Positions 9,217 through 18,758 are shown, counted from the first letter of the stretch. The stretch: DNA of 64,000 bases from an uncultured Lachnospiraceae bacterium (GCA_947632515.1 CANRPO010000001.1:124001-188000); one strand, 5' to 3'. Notes: a model not told the origin generated them from the sequence alone. Made by a program: numbers and translations.

Positions 9217-9280
9217 GTGTCAGCCATCTCCGCAGCATCCCGCGGATTTTCCGCGCAGACGCGGTTTATTCAGATTGTGG

Positions 9281-9309
9281 TTGACAAGTGTTTACCAAGG
9301 GAGTATTAT
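9281..9309 (+). promoter_or_regulatory. Promoter of the blaI-blaR pair
   Basis: A perfect TTGACA (9281-9286), 17-bp spacer and TATTAT (9304-9309), about 100 bp before the blaI-like start. The spacer is largely occupied by the first copy of the repeated operator-like motif. Confidence 0.75.
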
Positions 9310-9341
9310 GAAATTACCTAAGTAGACAAGCGTATACCAAG
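9283..9341 (+). promoter_or_regulatory. Pair of operator-like repeats for the BlaI-type repressor
   Basis: The 17-mer GACAAGTGTTTACCAAG (9283-9299) recurs as GACAAGCGTATACCAAG (9325-9341) with two mismatches, 42 bp apart (about four helical turns). The first copy overlaps the -35 box and spacer, the second lies just downstream of the -10. The core GTWTAC is near-palindromic. Autoregulation by the adjacent BlaI-type protein is inferred from position. Confidence 0.6.
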
Positions 9342-9407
9342 CACGGAAGGAACATAAGGTTTTGTCAGCGGAAAATTTCGTATAAGGATTCGGGAGGAAT
9401 GAGCAAG

Positions 9408-9782
9408 ATGGTCAGTTTATCGGACGGCGAATGGAAGATCATGGATCACCTGTGGGAGAGCCGGGGCAGTACGATCACGGAACTTACGGCGGCGTTGCGG
9501 GAAGAGACGGCGTGGGACAAGCACAGCGTCATTACCATGCTGAACCGCATGGAGAAGAAGGGGGCGGTGGCTCACAGGCAGGAAGGCCGCGCCAAGGTCT
9601 TCTATCCCATCGTGCCGCGCGGGGAAGTCTCCATGCAGGAGACGCGGGGATTCCTGCGGAAAGTGTACAGAGGGAGTCTCGGCATGATGGTCAACGCGAT
9701 GGTGGAGGATAGGGCGCTGTCGCAGGAAGAGATACAGGAATTGTACGATATTCTCGAACAGGCGAAACACAGGGACAGATAA
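9408..9782 (+). CDS. BlaI/MecI/CopY-type transcriptional repressor
   Basis: A 124-residue winged-helix repressor of the BlaI/MecI group: LSDGEWKIMDHLW, the recognition region KHSVITMLNRMEKKGAV, and a C-terminal dimerisation helix. Such proteins repress their own operon until cleaved after activation of a partner membrane metalloprotease. ATG 9408 is preferred because GGGAGG lies ten bases upstream; the in-frame ATG at 9399 would directly abut that Shine-Dalgarno sequence. The BlaR1-type partner follows 18 bp downstream. No beta-lactamase is nearby, so the regulated target may be something else. Confidence 0.93.
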   Translation: MVSLSDGEWKIMDHLWESRGSTITELTAALREETAWDKHSVITMLNRMEKKGAVAHRQEGRAKVFYPIVPRGEVSMQETRGFLRKVYRGSLGMMVNAMVEDRALSQEEIQELYDILEQAKHRDR

Positions 9783-9800
9783 GGCGGAGGATGCATTTTT

Positions 9801-11495
9801 ATGAAGGAAATTCTCATTACCTCTTCGGCGCTGATACTCTGTATCATGTTGATCAGGAAGATTTTTCGGGGTAAGATCGGCAGCAGGCTGCAATATGCGC
9901 TGTGGCTCCTGGTGGCGCTGCGGCTGCTGATTCCGGTGTCCGCGCAGATTCCCCTGACAGTCGGTTCTATGGGATCATTTGGCGTGATGGATCTGGCGCG
10001 GGAGCTGGAGACGAGAGTGGGGGATCTGGAGGCCGGACTTGCGCAGCCGCCGCTATCGGAGCCGATTCAGTTTACATTTCCAATGCCGAATGTGGCGTCT
10101 GACGGCCCAACCTCCGTATTTTTGGCGGGAAGGATCGGATGGACATGGCTGGATATTATGAGGGGCATATGGCGGGGCGGCATGATCGTTATGGCGCTGT
10201 GGATCGCGGGCATCAATCTCTGGTTCGCGCGCAGGCTGCATCGGGAGAGAAAAGAGTTTGCCCGGCCCGCAGCGGACGGCGGGGAGGATGTCGCCCTGCG
10301 GGGGACAAAGCTCTATGTCGCGGAGGGACTGCGATCTCCCTGCCTGTACGGGATGCCCTTTCGGGAGGCGATCTATCTGACGCCGGAGATTGCGGCGGAC
10401 GAAAAGCGGCTGCGCCACGTTCTGGCGCATGAGATGTGTCATAAGAGGCATGGCGACGGATTCTGGGCGTGTCTGCGAAATGCGCTGCTTATAGTGTATT
10501 GGTTCGATCCGTTGGTGTGGGCGGCTGCGGTGCTGTCCAAGCGCGATTGCGAGCTGGCGTGCGACGAGGCGACCATGCTGACGCTCGGGGAGAAGGAGCG
10601 GATCTCCTACGGGGAGACGCTGCTCTCGATCCTTACCGGGCGGGGACGGCTGGCGGATGTCGCCTGCACGGCGACGACCATGACGGGGAACGGCAGGAGC
10701 GTGAAGGAGCGGATCCGCTTTATCGCTGAGAAACCCCGCGTACTTGGCATTGCGGTGGCATTGGCGGCGGCGCTCGCCGCTGTCGCGGTGGTACTGGCGT
10801 TTACGAAGAGTCCTCCGTTCCATGGCGTCACATGGGAGGGCGAGGCTTTTGTCAGGGTGCCTGTCACGGCGGGCAGCGTACAGGTCAGGCTGCCGGAGAC
10901 CATAGCGGGCATCGGCGGCTATGCGATTGACGGAAAGGGGGATCTGGTGCTGTATCAGGTTTCCTCTGGGAAAGAGGTGGGGAGATTCCGCGAGCTGTCC
11001 TACGGGGAGGCGGTAGTGCTCCGGGAACAGGGAAGGGAGATCGTTCCTGTGAGCGATTACGGACAGAATCTGTATCTGCGAGAGTATATTGACAGACAGG
11101 ACATCGGCGGTACGAGACATACCGATCACAGTTACTATGACGATGCGCCAAAGCCGGGGCAGGAAGAGAGCTATACGGAGGATGGCGCAGCCGGAACGGA
11201 CAGCAACAGCGAGACGACCTATATTATTGTAGAAGACAGCAGCGATGAGACAGGGAAAGCGGTGGAAGAGATCACAACGCAGGACTATCCGCCCGAAGAG
11301 GTCACGGAGGACGGCGCAGTGTATCTGCCGGACGAGAAGATCACGACGACCTATACGCCCACGGCGACGGGAAACTGCTATGTCTATGTGACGGGCGACT
11401 ATGCCGGCATAGAGGAGCCGTATCTGAGCGAGCTGGAATTTATCAGCGGCGAGCTGACGGCCGCCGCGGCGCAGGCGGCGGCGCTGTCAGACTGA
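9801..11495 (+). CDS. BlaR1/MecR1-type M56 membrane metalloprotease sensor
   Basis: A 564-residue integral membrane protein. Hydrophobic segments lie near residues 3-18, 30-48, 115-140 and 310-330. The cytoplasmic zinc protease domain has HEMCH (HExxH), followed by the conserved FDPLVWAA and ELACDEA, where the glutamate is the third zinc ligand. After the last transmembrane helix the extracellular part is not a penicillin-binding domain: it is an acidic, threonine-rich region with no SxxK/KTG set that I can see. The signal sensed is therefore unknown. It presumably cleaves the BlaI-like repressor encoded just upstream. Its 3' end overlaps the convergent ptsI-like gene by 9 bp. Confidence 0.9.
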   Translation: MKEILITSSALILCIMLIRKIFRGKIGSRLQYALWLLVALRLLIPVSAQIPLTVGSMGSFGVMDLARELETRVGDLEAGLAQPPLSEPIQFTFPMPNVASDGPTSVFLAGRIGWTWLDIMRGIWRGGMIVMALWIAGINLWFARRLHRERKEFARPAADGGEDVALRGTKLYVAEGLRSPCLYGMPFREAIYLTPEIAADEKRLRHVLAHEMCHKRHGDGFWACLRNALLIVYWFDPLVWAAAVLSKRDCELACDEATMLTLGEKERISYGETLLSILTGRGRLADVACTATTMTGNGRSVKERIRFIAEKPRVLGIAVALAAALAAVAVVLAFTKSPPFHGVTWEGEAFVRVPVTAGSVQVRLPETIAGIGGYAIDGKGDLVLYQVSSGKEVGRFRELSYGEAVVLREQGREIVPVSDYGQNLYLREYIDRQDIGGTRHTDHSYYDDAPKPGQEESYTEDGAAGTDSNSETTYIIVEDSSDETGKAVEEITTQDYPPEEVTEDGAVYLPDEKITTTYTPTATGNCYVYVTGDYAGIEEPYLSELEFISGELTAAAAQAAALSD

Positions 11496-13112
11496 GAGCG
11501 AGATCTCGCGGATCGTTTTTTTCAAAGGCAGCAGCGCGTTGGGGGCCACGCTGAGCGCGTCCATATCCATGGAGAGAAAAGCCTTCGTCAGCGTCAGGTC
11601 GGCTCCCGATTCCCCGCAGATGCACACGGGGATATGGTGTCTGTGCGCGGCCTCCGCAGTCATCCTGATCAGCGTAAGGATCGCCGGATGGTGCGGGTCA
11701 TAGAAGGTGTGGACACGCGCGTTGTTCCGGTCCAGCGCCAGCGTGTACTGCGCCAGATCGTTGGTGCCGATGCTGAAGAAGTCAACCTCCTTCGCCAGAT
11801 CGTCCGCGATCAGGGCGGCGGCGGGCGTCTCGATCATAATGCCGAGAATCGGGTTTCCGTAAGGGAGCCCTTTTTTCTGCAGCTCTTCTTTGCACACCTC
11901 GATCAGATCCTTGATCGCGCGTACTTCGCGCAGGGAGACGATCATGGGAAACATAACGTGGAGTTCGCCGTGGGCGGCGGCGCGCAGCAGCGCGCGGAGC
12001 TGTACCTTGAACAGTTCCGGCTGATTTAAGCAGATGCGGACGGCGCGGTAGCCGAGCGCGGGATTGTCCTCGGGTTCCAGAGCCAGGTAGGGGCTTTTTT
12101 TGTCGGAGCCCAAGTCCAGCGTGCGGATGACGATGTGCCTGCCGGACATTTTTTCCAAGACGTTTCTGTATATGCCGTACTGCATCTCCTCGTCGGGGTA
12201 CTCGTTCTTGTTCAGATACAGGAACTCGGAGCGGAACAGGCCGATCCCCTCCGCGCCCACCTCGACGGCGGCCTCCAGATCTGCCGGGGTGTTGACGTTG
12301 GCGAACAGCTTTACGCGGCGGCCGTCCTGCGTGACGGCGGGCAGTTCCTTGATTTTCTGCAGCTCTTCGCGTCTCTTTATGCCGGAATTGATCTTGAGTT
12401 GATATTTCTGTACCAGAGCGTCGTCGGGATCGATATAGAGACAGGCTTTCTCGCCGTCGATGATCGCCAGATGCCCGTCCCACTCCTCGTCGATGTCGAT
12501 GGACATCAGGGCGGGGACTCCCATCGTCTTAGCCAAAATCGCGGTGTGGCTGTAGGGACTGCCCTGACGCGTCACGAAACCGAGCAGCTTGGAGGAATTC
12601 ATCTGTACCGTCTCGCTGGGCGTCAGATCCTCCGCCATCAGGATAAAGGGCTCGGTGATGTGATCAAGGGCGCTCTCCGTCTTGCCCGACAGGGCGAACA
12701 AAAGCCGGTTCATGACGTCCTGGATGTCCGCGCCCCGCGCCTGCAGATAGGGATCTTCCATGGCGATAAAACGCTCCCAGAGTTTTTGCCCGACGCTGTA
12801 GACCGCGTACTCCGCGGTCTTGTTTTCCTCTATGATGGAAGTCTCGATGGCGTGATGGAAACGGTTGTCGGAGAGGAGCATACGGTGCATTTCAAAAATA
12901 TCCGCCTCCGCGGGGCTTAGCTGTTCAAGCGTCTTGTTGTACAGATTCTGCAGCTGCTCCATACTTGTCTGGTAGGCGGCGCGGTAGCGCGTCAGCTCCA
13001 TGTTCGGATTGGCCGCGACAGCGCTGCCTATGATGTTTTTGATGTGTCGATAAAACCGGATCGTTCCGATGGCAAGCTCGGAGGAGATCGATTGCCCTGT
13101 GACTGTGCGCAT
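11487..13112 (-). CDS. ptsI: Phosphoenolpyruvate-protein phosphotransferase (PTS enzyme I)
   Basis: A 541-residue enzyme I of the sugar phosphotransferase system, which takes phosphate from phosphoenolpyruvate and passes it to HPr. The phosphorylated histidine is His189 in GSPYSHTAILAK. The PEP-binding barrel has GLFRSEFLYL, IRTLDLGSDK, GIMIETPAAA, FFSIGTNDLAQYTLALDR and the active-site cysteine in CICGESG. Several of these differ from the commonest forms (GLLRTEFL, GMCGE), and the protein is about 30 residues shorter than usual. No HPr or EII gene is adjacent. It is probably functional, but possibly a second, specialised enzyme I. Confidence 0.9.
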   Translation of the reverse strand: MRTVTGQSISSELAIGTIRFYRHIKNIIGSAVAANPNMELTRYRAAYQTSMEQLQNLYNKTLEQLSPAEADIFEMHRMLLSDNRFHHAIETSIIEENKTAEYAVYSVGQKLWERFIAMEDPYLQARGADIQDVMNRLLFALSGKTESALDHITEPFILMAEDLTPSETVQMNSSKLLGFVTRQGSPYSHTAILAKTMGVPALMSIDIDEEWDGHLAIIDGEKACLYIDPDDALVQKYQLKINSGIKRREELQKIKELPAVTQDGRRVKLFANVNTPADLEAAVEVGAEGIGLFRSEFLYLNKNEYPDEEMQYGIYRNVLEKMSGRHIVIRTLDLGSDKKSPYLALEPEDNPALGYRAVRICLNQPELFKVQLRALLRAAAHGELHVMFPMIVSLREVRAIKDLIEVCKEELQKKGLPYGNPILGIMIETPAAALIADDLAKEVDFFSIGTNDLAQYTLALDRNNARVHTFYDPHHPAILTLIRMTAEAAHRHHIPVCICGESGADLTLTKAFLSMDMDALSVAPNALLPLKKTIREISLSV

Positions 13113-13175
13113 AGATTGTCAGTGTCCTTTCTGTTTTTACTTTAATATATTAACTTGCAAAAGTAAAGGCAAACC

Positions 13176-13204
13176 TTGACTTTTCAAGGGATTTGCAGTA
13201 TATT
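13176..13204 (+). promoter_or_regulatory. Promoter of the receiver/hybrid-kinase/AraC cassette
   Basis: TTGACT (13176-13181), 17-bp spacer, TATATT (13199-13204), in the divergent gap between the ptsI-like gene and the receiver gene. Confidence 0.5.
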
Positions 13205-13304
13205 TCACAGATTGGATGTATTGCAACTATTCTTATTTAATGATACAATAACGATGGCTATGCATGATGATGATAATTGTACATCAAGAGGACGGGAAGA
13301 ATAC

Positions 13305-13718
13305 ATGGAAGAGAATCAAAAATTTGTATTGGAGCAGTCGCATGAGATGTCTCACAGAAAGCATATTTTGATCGTCGACGACGATCTGAATACGCTTAAG
13401 ACGCTGCGCTACTATTTACAGGATGCATATAAAGTAACCGTAGTCAACTCAGGCAAGGTGGCGGTGGATTTTCTGTTGAAATACACGCCCGATCTGATCT
13501 TGCTGGATTATATGATGCCCATGTACAATGGCGCCGCAGTGCTCAAGATCATTAAGAGCAGAGAGGCGACGAAGGATATTCCGGTCTTTTTCCTGACGGG
13601 GCAGACGGACAGAACGACGGTCATGGAATGCCTTTCTCTAAAGCCGGCGGGATATATCATCAAACCCGTAGCCAAGGACGCGCTGCTTGACAAGATGGCG
13701 AAGGCGCTTGCAAAGTAG
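13305..13718 (+). CDS. Single-domain response regulator (receiver only)
   Basis: A 137-residue protein consisting of one CheY-like receiver domain: acidic pocket ILIVDDDLNT, phospho-acceptor Asp68 in LLDYMMP, the TGQT switch strand and the lysine in IKPVAK. There is no output domain, so it should act by protein contact. The start ATG 13305 gives a short disordered lead-in; earlier in-frame ATGs have no better ribosome-binding site. The hybrid kinase follows 37 bp downstream on the same strand and is the likely partner. Confidence 0.85.
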   Translation: MEENQKFVLEQSHEMSHRKHILIVDDDLNTLKTLRYYLQDAYKVTVVNSGKVAVDFLLKYTPDLILLDYMMPMYNGAAVLKIIKSREATKDIPVFFLTGQTDRTTVMECLSLKPAGYIIKPVAKDALLDKMAKALAK

Positions 13719-13755
13719 GGGAGATACGGCGCAGCCCATTGAGAGGAATTGCTTT

Positions 13756-16188
13756 ATGGAAAAAGGCGGGAAGAACAATATCCCACTGTATTTATTTGGG
13801 GCATTTTGTTTCTATTCACTATATTTTATCAGTATCATCCTCTATCTGGACATGGATAGGAGATGGCTCGTCATACCTCTGCTGTGTCTTTTTTGCAGTG
13901 TTCTGACGACAAGATTCTACGGCGATAATATAAAAATCCAGGCATATTCGACCACAATCTTAACTTTTATCAACATATCCGCGTACAGCGCCATGCTGCA
14001 CGAGTTCACGGAGGTCTTCGCCGTATTCTGCGCGGCGGTCTGCCTGATCTCTTTTTACCATTTTGTGAAAGCGAACTATCTCATGGCGGTGTTTGTCACG
14101 ATCTATATCGTGTATAAGCTGATCGCCCAGGAAGAGTGGCGCAGGGGTATGATCCATGACAGTTCCATCGCGATCACGATCCGCATTTTCAGTGTGTATC
14201 TGGTACAATTTCTGTTGATCATGCTCATCAAGAGACAGCAGAAGATGCAGGCGATGGTAGAACAGAAAGCGCGCGAGGCGGAGCTGGCGGCGCAGGCGAA
14301 GGAGGATTTTCTGGCGAATATGAGCCATGAGATCCGGACGCCGATGAACGCGATCACCGGTATGGTCGAGCTGGCGCTTGGCAACGACGCGCTGCCGGAG
14401 CAGGAGAAAGAGTATCTCCACAATATCCGCATGGCCGGTGAAGACTTGGTGACTATCATTGACAATATTCTGGACGTTACCAAAGTGGGTTCCGGCGTGT
14501 TGGAGATCTCCGAGGAAGAGTACGAGATCACGTCGCTGGTGCACGATGTGGTCAACGCGATACAAGTCATGCTGGGAGAAAAACAGGTGGTTCTTCTGGT
14601 GGACATTAACCCGGAGATCCCTTCGCGGCTGCGGGGCGATGACGTCCGCATCAAACAGGTCATGATGAATCTGCTCAGCAACGCGGCGAAGTATACCGAC
14701 AAGGGCAACATTCATCTGGAGGTGGACTATGCGCCTGTCGGCGGGCAGGATAAAGAAATAGAATTGAAAGTCAGCGTGACGGACACGGGGATCGGCATGG
14801 CGCAGGATCAGATGAAGGATCTGTTCACGAAGTTCAGGCAGGCCGACAGCAGCAGAAACCGTGAAAGGGGCGGCAGCGGTCTGGGGCTGGTCATCTCCAA
14901 GAAACTGGTCGATTTGATGCGGGGTTCCATCCTGGCGAAGAGCGAGCCAGGCAAAGGCTCGGAGTTTTCGTTTACGGTCGTACAGGGAGTTGTGGATGCA
15001 AGACCCTGCATCGAGACGGATCCCCAGACAGTGCTGCAGCCCTCCTACAAGCAGGACAACCATACGACGGCGAGAGCAGGCAAGCGCGGCAAGGAAAACC
15101 GCTACACGACTTTTACGGCGCCGGAGGCGCGCATCCTGCTTGTGGATGACAACAAGGTAAATCTGAAGGTGGCGGAGGGTCTGCTGCGTCCCTACAAAAT
15201 GCGGCTTGAGACGGCGGACAGCGGTAAGATGGCGATTGAGATGGTTAAGAACAGAGAGTACGATCTCATCTTTATGGATCACATGATGCCGCAGATGGAC
15301 GGCGTGGAGACGACCGGGATCATACGGGGTATGGAGGAGGAGCGTTTTCGTACAGTGCCGATCATCGCGCTGTCGGCGAATGCCGTGCGGGGCGCCAGAG
15401 AGCTGTTTCTGGAGGCCGGCATGAACGATTTCGTGCCGAAACCGATCGAGATGCGCGTGATGGACAGGGCGCTGCGCAAGTGGCTGCCCGAGGGAAAAAT
15501 CATATCGAACAGAAACGCCGACGAGGAGGCTGACAAAGAGGAGACGCAAGGTACGGCGAGCGCTCTGTCGTGGCAGATGGAAGGGATCGATGTGTCAGTC
15601 GGCATGAAGTACTCCGGCGACGACGAGAATCTGTACAGGGAAGTGCTGTCCGACTACATGGACACGATAGAGGAGAAAGCGGATATTATTGAGAAGGCTG
15701 TGAAGGATGGAGATTTGGAGACTTACACGATCGAGGTGCACTCCTTAAAGAGCATCTCCAAATCCATAGGCGCCTTAGAGCTGTCAGAGCTGGCGAAGGA
15801 TCTGGAGTCCAACGGCAAGAATAAGGAGTGGGGGCCGATCATCGCGCGAACCCCCGCCCTGATCAATATGTATCGGAGTCTGTATCAGGTCATTCTGCCT
15901 TACCACACGAAGTCAGAGGCGGCGGACGAAGAGAAAGAGCCGGTTAACGAACAGGAGGTGAAAGCGCTCCTGGGGCAGCTCATTGAGAGCGTCGATACCT
16001 TTGATTCTATCCGTGGGGAGGAGGTCATTGCAGAGCTCTCTAAATATGACTTCTCGGACAGTTGGGGCGAGTACATGAAGGGAGTTTCCGACGCCATGAA
16101 CCGATTCGACTATGCGGGCTGCAAGGAGCAGGCGAGTCGGTGGCTTGACAGACTGGAGGAGAAAATGCGGGAGGCGGCGAACGGTTAG
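13756..16188 (+). CDS. Hybrid sensor histidine kinase with receiver and HPt domains
   Basis: An 810-residue membrane sensor. Residues 8-157 hold about five or six transmembrane helices and no large external domain, so the stimulus is probably sensed in or at the membrane. A short coiled coil leads to HisKA with His191 in NMSHEIRTPMNAI. The ATPase domain shows the N box (QVMMNLLSNAAKYTD), G1 DTGIGM and G2 GGSGLGL. A receiver follows with Asp508 in FMDHMMPQMDG, then an HPt domain with His662 in EVHSLKSIS. This is a full phosphorelay in one chain. The start ATG 13756 has GAGAGG upstream. It lies between a receiver-only protein and an AraC regulator, all on one strand, which suggests a signalling operon. 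Confidence 0.92.
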   Translation: MEKGGKNNIPLYLFGAFCFYSLYFISIILYLDMDRRWLVIPLLCLFCSVLTTRFYGDNIKIQAYSTTILTFINISAYSAMLHEFTEVFAVFCAAVCLISFYHFVKANYLMAVFVTIYIVYKLIAQEEWRRGMIHDSSIAITIRIFSVYLVQFLLIMLIKRQQKMQAMVEQKAREAELAAQAKEDFLANMSHEIRTPMNAITGMVELALGNDALPEQEKEYLHNIRMAGEDLVTIIDNILDVTKVGSGVLEISEEEYEITSLVHDVVNAIQVMLGEKQVVLLVDINPEIPSRLRGDDVRIKQVMMNLLSNAAKYTDKGNIHLEVDYAPVGGQDKEIELKVSVTDTGIGMAQDQMKDLFTKFRQADSSRNRERGGSGLGLVISKKLVDLMRGSILAKSEPGKGSEFSFTVVQGVVDARPCIETDPQTVLQPSYKQDNHTTARAGKRGKENRYTTFTAPEARILLVDDNKVNLKVAEGLLRPYKMRLETADSGKMAIEMVKNREYDLIFMDHMMPQMDGVETTGIIRGMEEERFRTVPIIALSANAVRGARELFLEAGMNDFVPKPIEMRVMDRALRKWLPEGKIISNRNADEEADKEETQGTASALSWQMEGIDVSVGMKYSGDDENLYREVLSDYMDTIEEKADIIEKAVKDGDLETYTIEVHSLKSISKSIGALELSELAKDLESNGKNKEWGPIIARTPALINMYRSLYQVILPYHTKSEAADEEKEPVNEQEVKALLGQLIESVDTFDSIRGEEVIAELSKYDFSDSWGEYMKGVSDAMNRFDYAGCKEQASRWLDRLEEKMREAANG

Positions 16189-16191
16189 CTT

Positions 16192-17100
16192 ATGGAGAAA
16201 GCGTATAAGTTGGAATTTGCCGGAGAGCAGACGGGCAGTCTCTACGTGAACTGCTGCGGGCTTTCCCGGACGGAAGGACTTCACAGTTTCGGCCCGGCGC
16301 TCAAGCCGCATTATCTGGTACACTATATATTGAGCGGCAAGGGCGTCTTTTCCATCGGAGGCAAAGAGTATCCTCTGGAAGCGGGGTACGGTTTCCTGAT
16401 CACGCCGGACGAGCTGGCGTTTTATCAGGCGGATGCGGACGATCCATGGACTTATGTGTGGGTTGGATTCAGCGGTGTGCAGGCCGCGGAATATATTGGC
16501 AATATTGGGCTGTCCGTGCGGCAGCCCATTTTCAGATCCGAAGAATCGGAGGAGTTGTATCGGATCGTCAGGGACATGATGGAGCACAATACCTTTGGGC
16601 TTTCTCACGATCTGCGGCGCAACGGGCAGTTGGGCATTTTTCTCTCCATCATAGCGGAGGGCGCGAAGGTTGCGGAGAACGAGATGGACAGGGCGAACAA
16701 TTACGTGCGCAAGGCCGTGTCTTTTATCCAGAGCAACTACTGCAACCCGATCAAGGTGACGGATGTGGCAAACTATGTGTGCATCAACAGGAGTTATCTG
16801 TACACCCTCTTTCAAAATTCTATGGGAATGTCGCCGCAGCAATTTCTGGCGACCTTCCGCATCACCAAGGCAACGGAACTTCTGCAGCTCACGTCGCTGC
16901 CGGTGGAGAGCATCGCACTCTCCTGCGGCTATCAGGACCCCTTGGTGTTTACGAAGGCATTTAAACAGATGAAGAAAATGTCGCCGACCAGCTATCGCAA
17001 GGAGATGCAGAAGGGCGAAACGAGGAGAAATAAGGAATATCTGAAACAGGTGGAGGATTTTATCGAGCAGATTAACAGTCTCAACGCAGACAGCAGATAA
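16192..17100 (+). CDS. AraC-family transcriptional regulator
   Basis: A 302-residue regulator with an N-terminal cupin-like sensing domain (HYILSGKGVFSIGGKEY, YVWVGFSG) and a C-terminal double helix-turn-helix, with VANYVCINRSYLYTLFQ as the first helix pair and SIALSCGYQDPLVFTKAFKQ as the second. This layout is typical of AraC proteins that control sugar-use genes. It starts three bases after the hybrid kinase stop and precedes galT, so galactose- or hexose-related control is plausible but not proven. Confidence 0.92.
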   Translation: MEKAYKLEFAGEQTGSLYVNCCGLSRTEGLHSFGPALKPHYLVHYILSGKGVFSIGGKEYPLEAGYGFLITPDELAFYQADADDPWTYVWVGFSGVQAAEYIGNIGLSVRQPIFRSEESEELYRIVRDMMEHNTFGLSHDLRRNGQLGIFLSIIAEGAKVAENEMDRANNYVRKAVSFIQSNYCNPIKVTDVANYVCINRSYLYTLFQNSMGMSPQQFLATFRITKATELLQLTSLPVESIALSCGYQDPLVFTKAFKQMKKMSPTSYRKEMQKGETRRNKEYLKQVEDFIEQINSLNADSR

Positions 17101-17104
17101 CATT

Positions 17105-17133
17105 TTGACAGATTTATACAACAAAGGGATATT
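17105..17133 (+). promoter_or_regulatory. Probable promoter of galT
   Basis: TTGACA (17105-17110), 17-bp spacer, GATATT (17128-17133; 4 of 6 consensus), 99 bp upstream of the galT start. The leader contains a GGGGC/GCCCC inverted repeat near 17171-17195 whose role is unclear. Confidence 0.4.
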
Positions 17134-17231
17134 TCGGAAAATCCAAAACTCTACTATGATAACAGCAGAGGGGCGGCACAGGCCCCGGTCAGTAAAGGGC
17201 GTTTAGGCGGCTGAGATGGGAAGGAGACATC

Positions 17232-18740
17232 ATGATTCAGAAGAATATCAGAAAACTGGTGCAGTATGGACTGCAGACGGGATTGATCACCGAGGAGGAT
17301 AAGATCTATACAACGAACAGACTGCTCGAGCTGTTTCGGCTGGACGCGTTGGAGGAGAGCGGCGAGGACGTCACGATGAGCGTTGATGAGCTTGAGACGG
17401 TACTCTCCCGGATGATGGATTATGCTTACGAGCAGGGGATCATGACGGAGAACAGCATTGTCTATCGCGATCTGTTTGACACGAAGATCATGGGGATGCT
17501 CGTACCCAGACCGAGCGAGGTGATCGCGGTTTTCCGAAAGCTGTATGAAGAAGAGTCTCCGCAGGCGGCCACCGATTATTTCTATAAGCTGAGTCAGGAC
17601 ACGGACTATATTCGGAGATACCGCATCAGAAAAGACCAAAAGTGGGTGGCGGATACCAAGTACGGCGCTCTGGACATCACGATCAATCTGTCCAAGCCGG
17701 AGAAAGACCCAAAGGCGATCGCAGCCGCCAAGAACGCAAAACAGAGCGGTTATCCGAAGTGCCTGCTCTGTGTGGAGAACGAGGGTTACGCGGGCCGCGT
17801 CGATCACCCGGCGAGACAGAATCACAGGATCATTCCCGTGACGATCAACGGCAGCAGATGGGGATTTCAGTATTCTCCTTATGTATATTACAACGAGCAC
17901 TGCATTGTGTTCAACTCACAGCACATTCCGATGAAGATCGAGCATGATACGTTCTGCAAGCTGTTTGATTTCGTGAAACAGTTTCCGCACTATTTTGTGG
18001 GCTCCAACGCGGATCTTCCGATTGTGGGCGGTTCGATCCTGAGCCACGACCATTTTCAGGGCGGGCATTACGAGTTTGCCATGGCCAGAGCGCAGATGGA
18101 GAGGACCTTTCAGGTCAAAGGGTTCGAGGATGTGGAGGCAGGCGTCGTAAACTGGCCGATGTCCGTTATCCGCATTTCCTCCGCGGATGAGAAGAGACTG
18201 ATCGCGCTGGCCGACGTGATCCTCGCCGCGTGGCGCGGCTACTCCGACGAGGCGGCGTTTATCTACGCGGAGACGGATGGGGAACCGCACAATACGATCA
18301 CGCCCATCGCCAGAAAGAGAGGGGATAAGTTCGAGCTGGACCTGGTGCTGCGCAACAATATCACCACCAAAGAGCATCCGCTTGGCGTCTATCATCCCCA
18401 TGCCAAACTTCACCATATCAAGAAGGAAAATATCGGCCTGATCGAGGTGATGGGCCTGGCGGTCCTGCCGGCCAGACTGAAAACGGAGATGGAGTCGCTT
18501 GCCGAGGCGATCCTTGACGGCAAAGACATCAGGCAGGATGAAACGCTGGAGAAACACGCGGATTGGGTTGAGGAGTTTCTGCCCGGGTACGAGTCTGTCA
18601 CGAAGGACAATGTGACCGAGATCCTGCACAGGGAGATCGGCAACGTGTTCATGCAGGTTCTTGAGGACGCGGGCGTATACAAGAGAACGCCGGAGGGGCA
18701 GGCGGCGTTTGACCGATTTGTGGAAAGCATAAACAACTAG
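17232..18740 (+). CDS. galT: UDP-glucose--hexose-1-phosphate uridylyltransferase (Firmicutes type)
   Basis: A 502-residue GalT of the Firmicutes (type 2) class, longer than the E. coli type. It exchanges UMP between UDP-glucose and galactose 1-phosphate in the Leloir pathway. The catalytic segment is GGSILSHDHFQGG, with the nucleophilic histidine in HDHFQ, and later family segments include LGVYHPHAKLHHIKKENIGLIEVMG in two parts. The start ATG has AAGGAGACATC upstream. No galK or galE is adjacent. A strong terminator follows 18 bp after the stop. Confidence 0.95.
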   Translation: MIQKNIRKLVQYGLQTGLITEEDKIYTTNRLLELFRLDALEESGEDVTMSVDELETVLSRMMDYAYEQGIMTENSIVYRDLFDTKIMGMLVPRPSEVIAVFRKLYEEESPQAATDYFYKLSQDTDYIRRYRIRKDQKWVADTKYGALDITINLSKPEKDPKAIAAAKNAKQSGYPKCLLCVENEGYAGRVDHPARQNHRIIPVTINGSRWGFQYSPYVYYNEHCIVFNSQHIPMKIEHDTFCKLFDFVKQFPHYFVGSNADLPIVGGSILSHDHFQGGHYEFAMARAQMERTFQVKGFEDVEAGVVNWPMSVIRISSADEKRLIALADVILAAWRGYSDEAAFIYAETDGEPHNTITPIARKRGDKFELDLVLRNNITTKEHPLGVYHPHAKLHHIKKENIGLIEVMGLAVLPARLKTEMESLAEAILDGKDIRQDETLEKHADWVEEFLPGYESVTKDNVTEILHREIGNVFMQVLEDAGVYKRTPEGQAAFDRFVESINN

Positions 18741-18758
18741 CATAATAGTAGAAAAGAA

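Noticed and set aside
9241-9255. CGCGGA-TTT-TCCGCG hairpin after the 172-aa membrane protein considered as a terminator
   Set aside because: The stem is only six pairs and no T tract follows.
13960-15549. 529-codon minus-strand frame opposite the hybrid kinase
   Set aside because: His- and Arg-rich antisense product without family motifs; the plus strand encodes all histidine kinase boxes.
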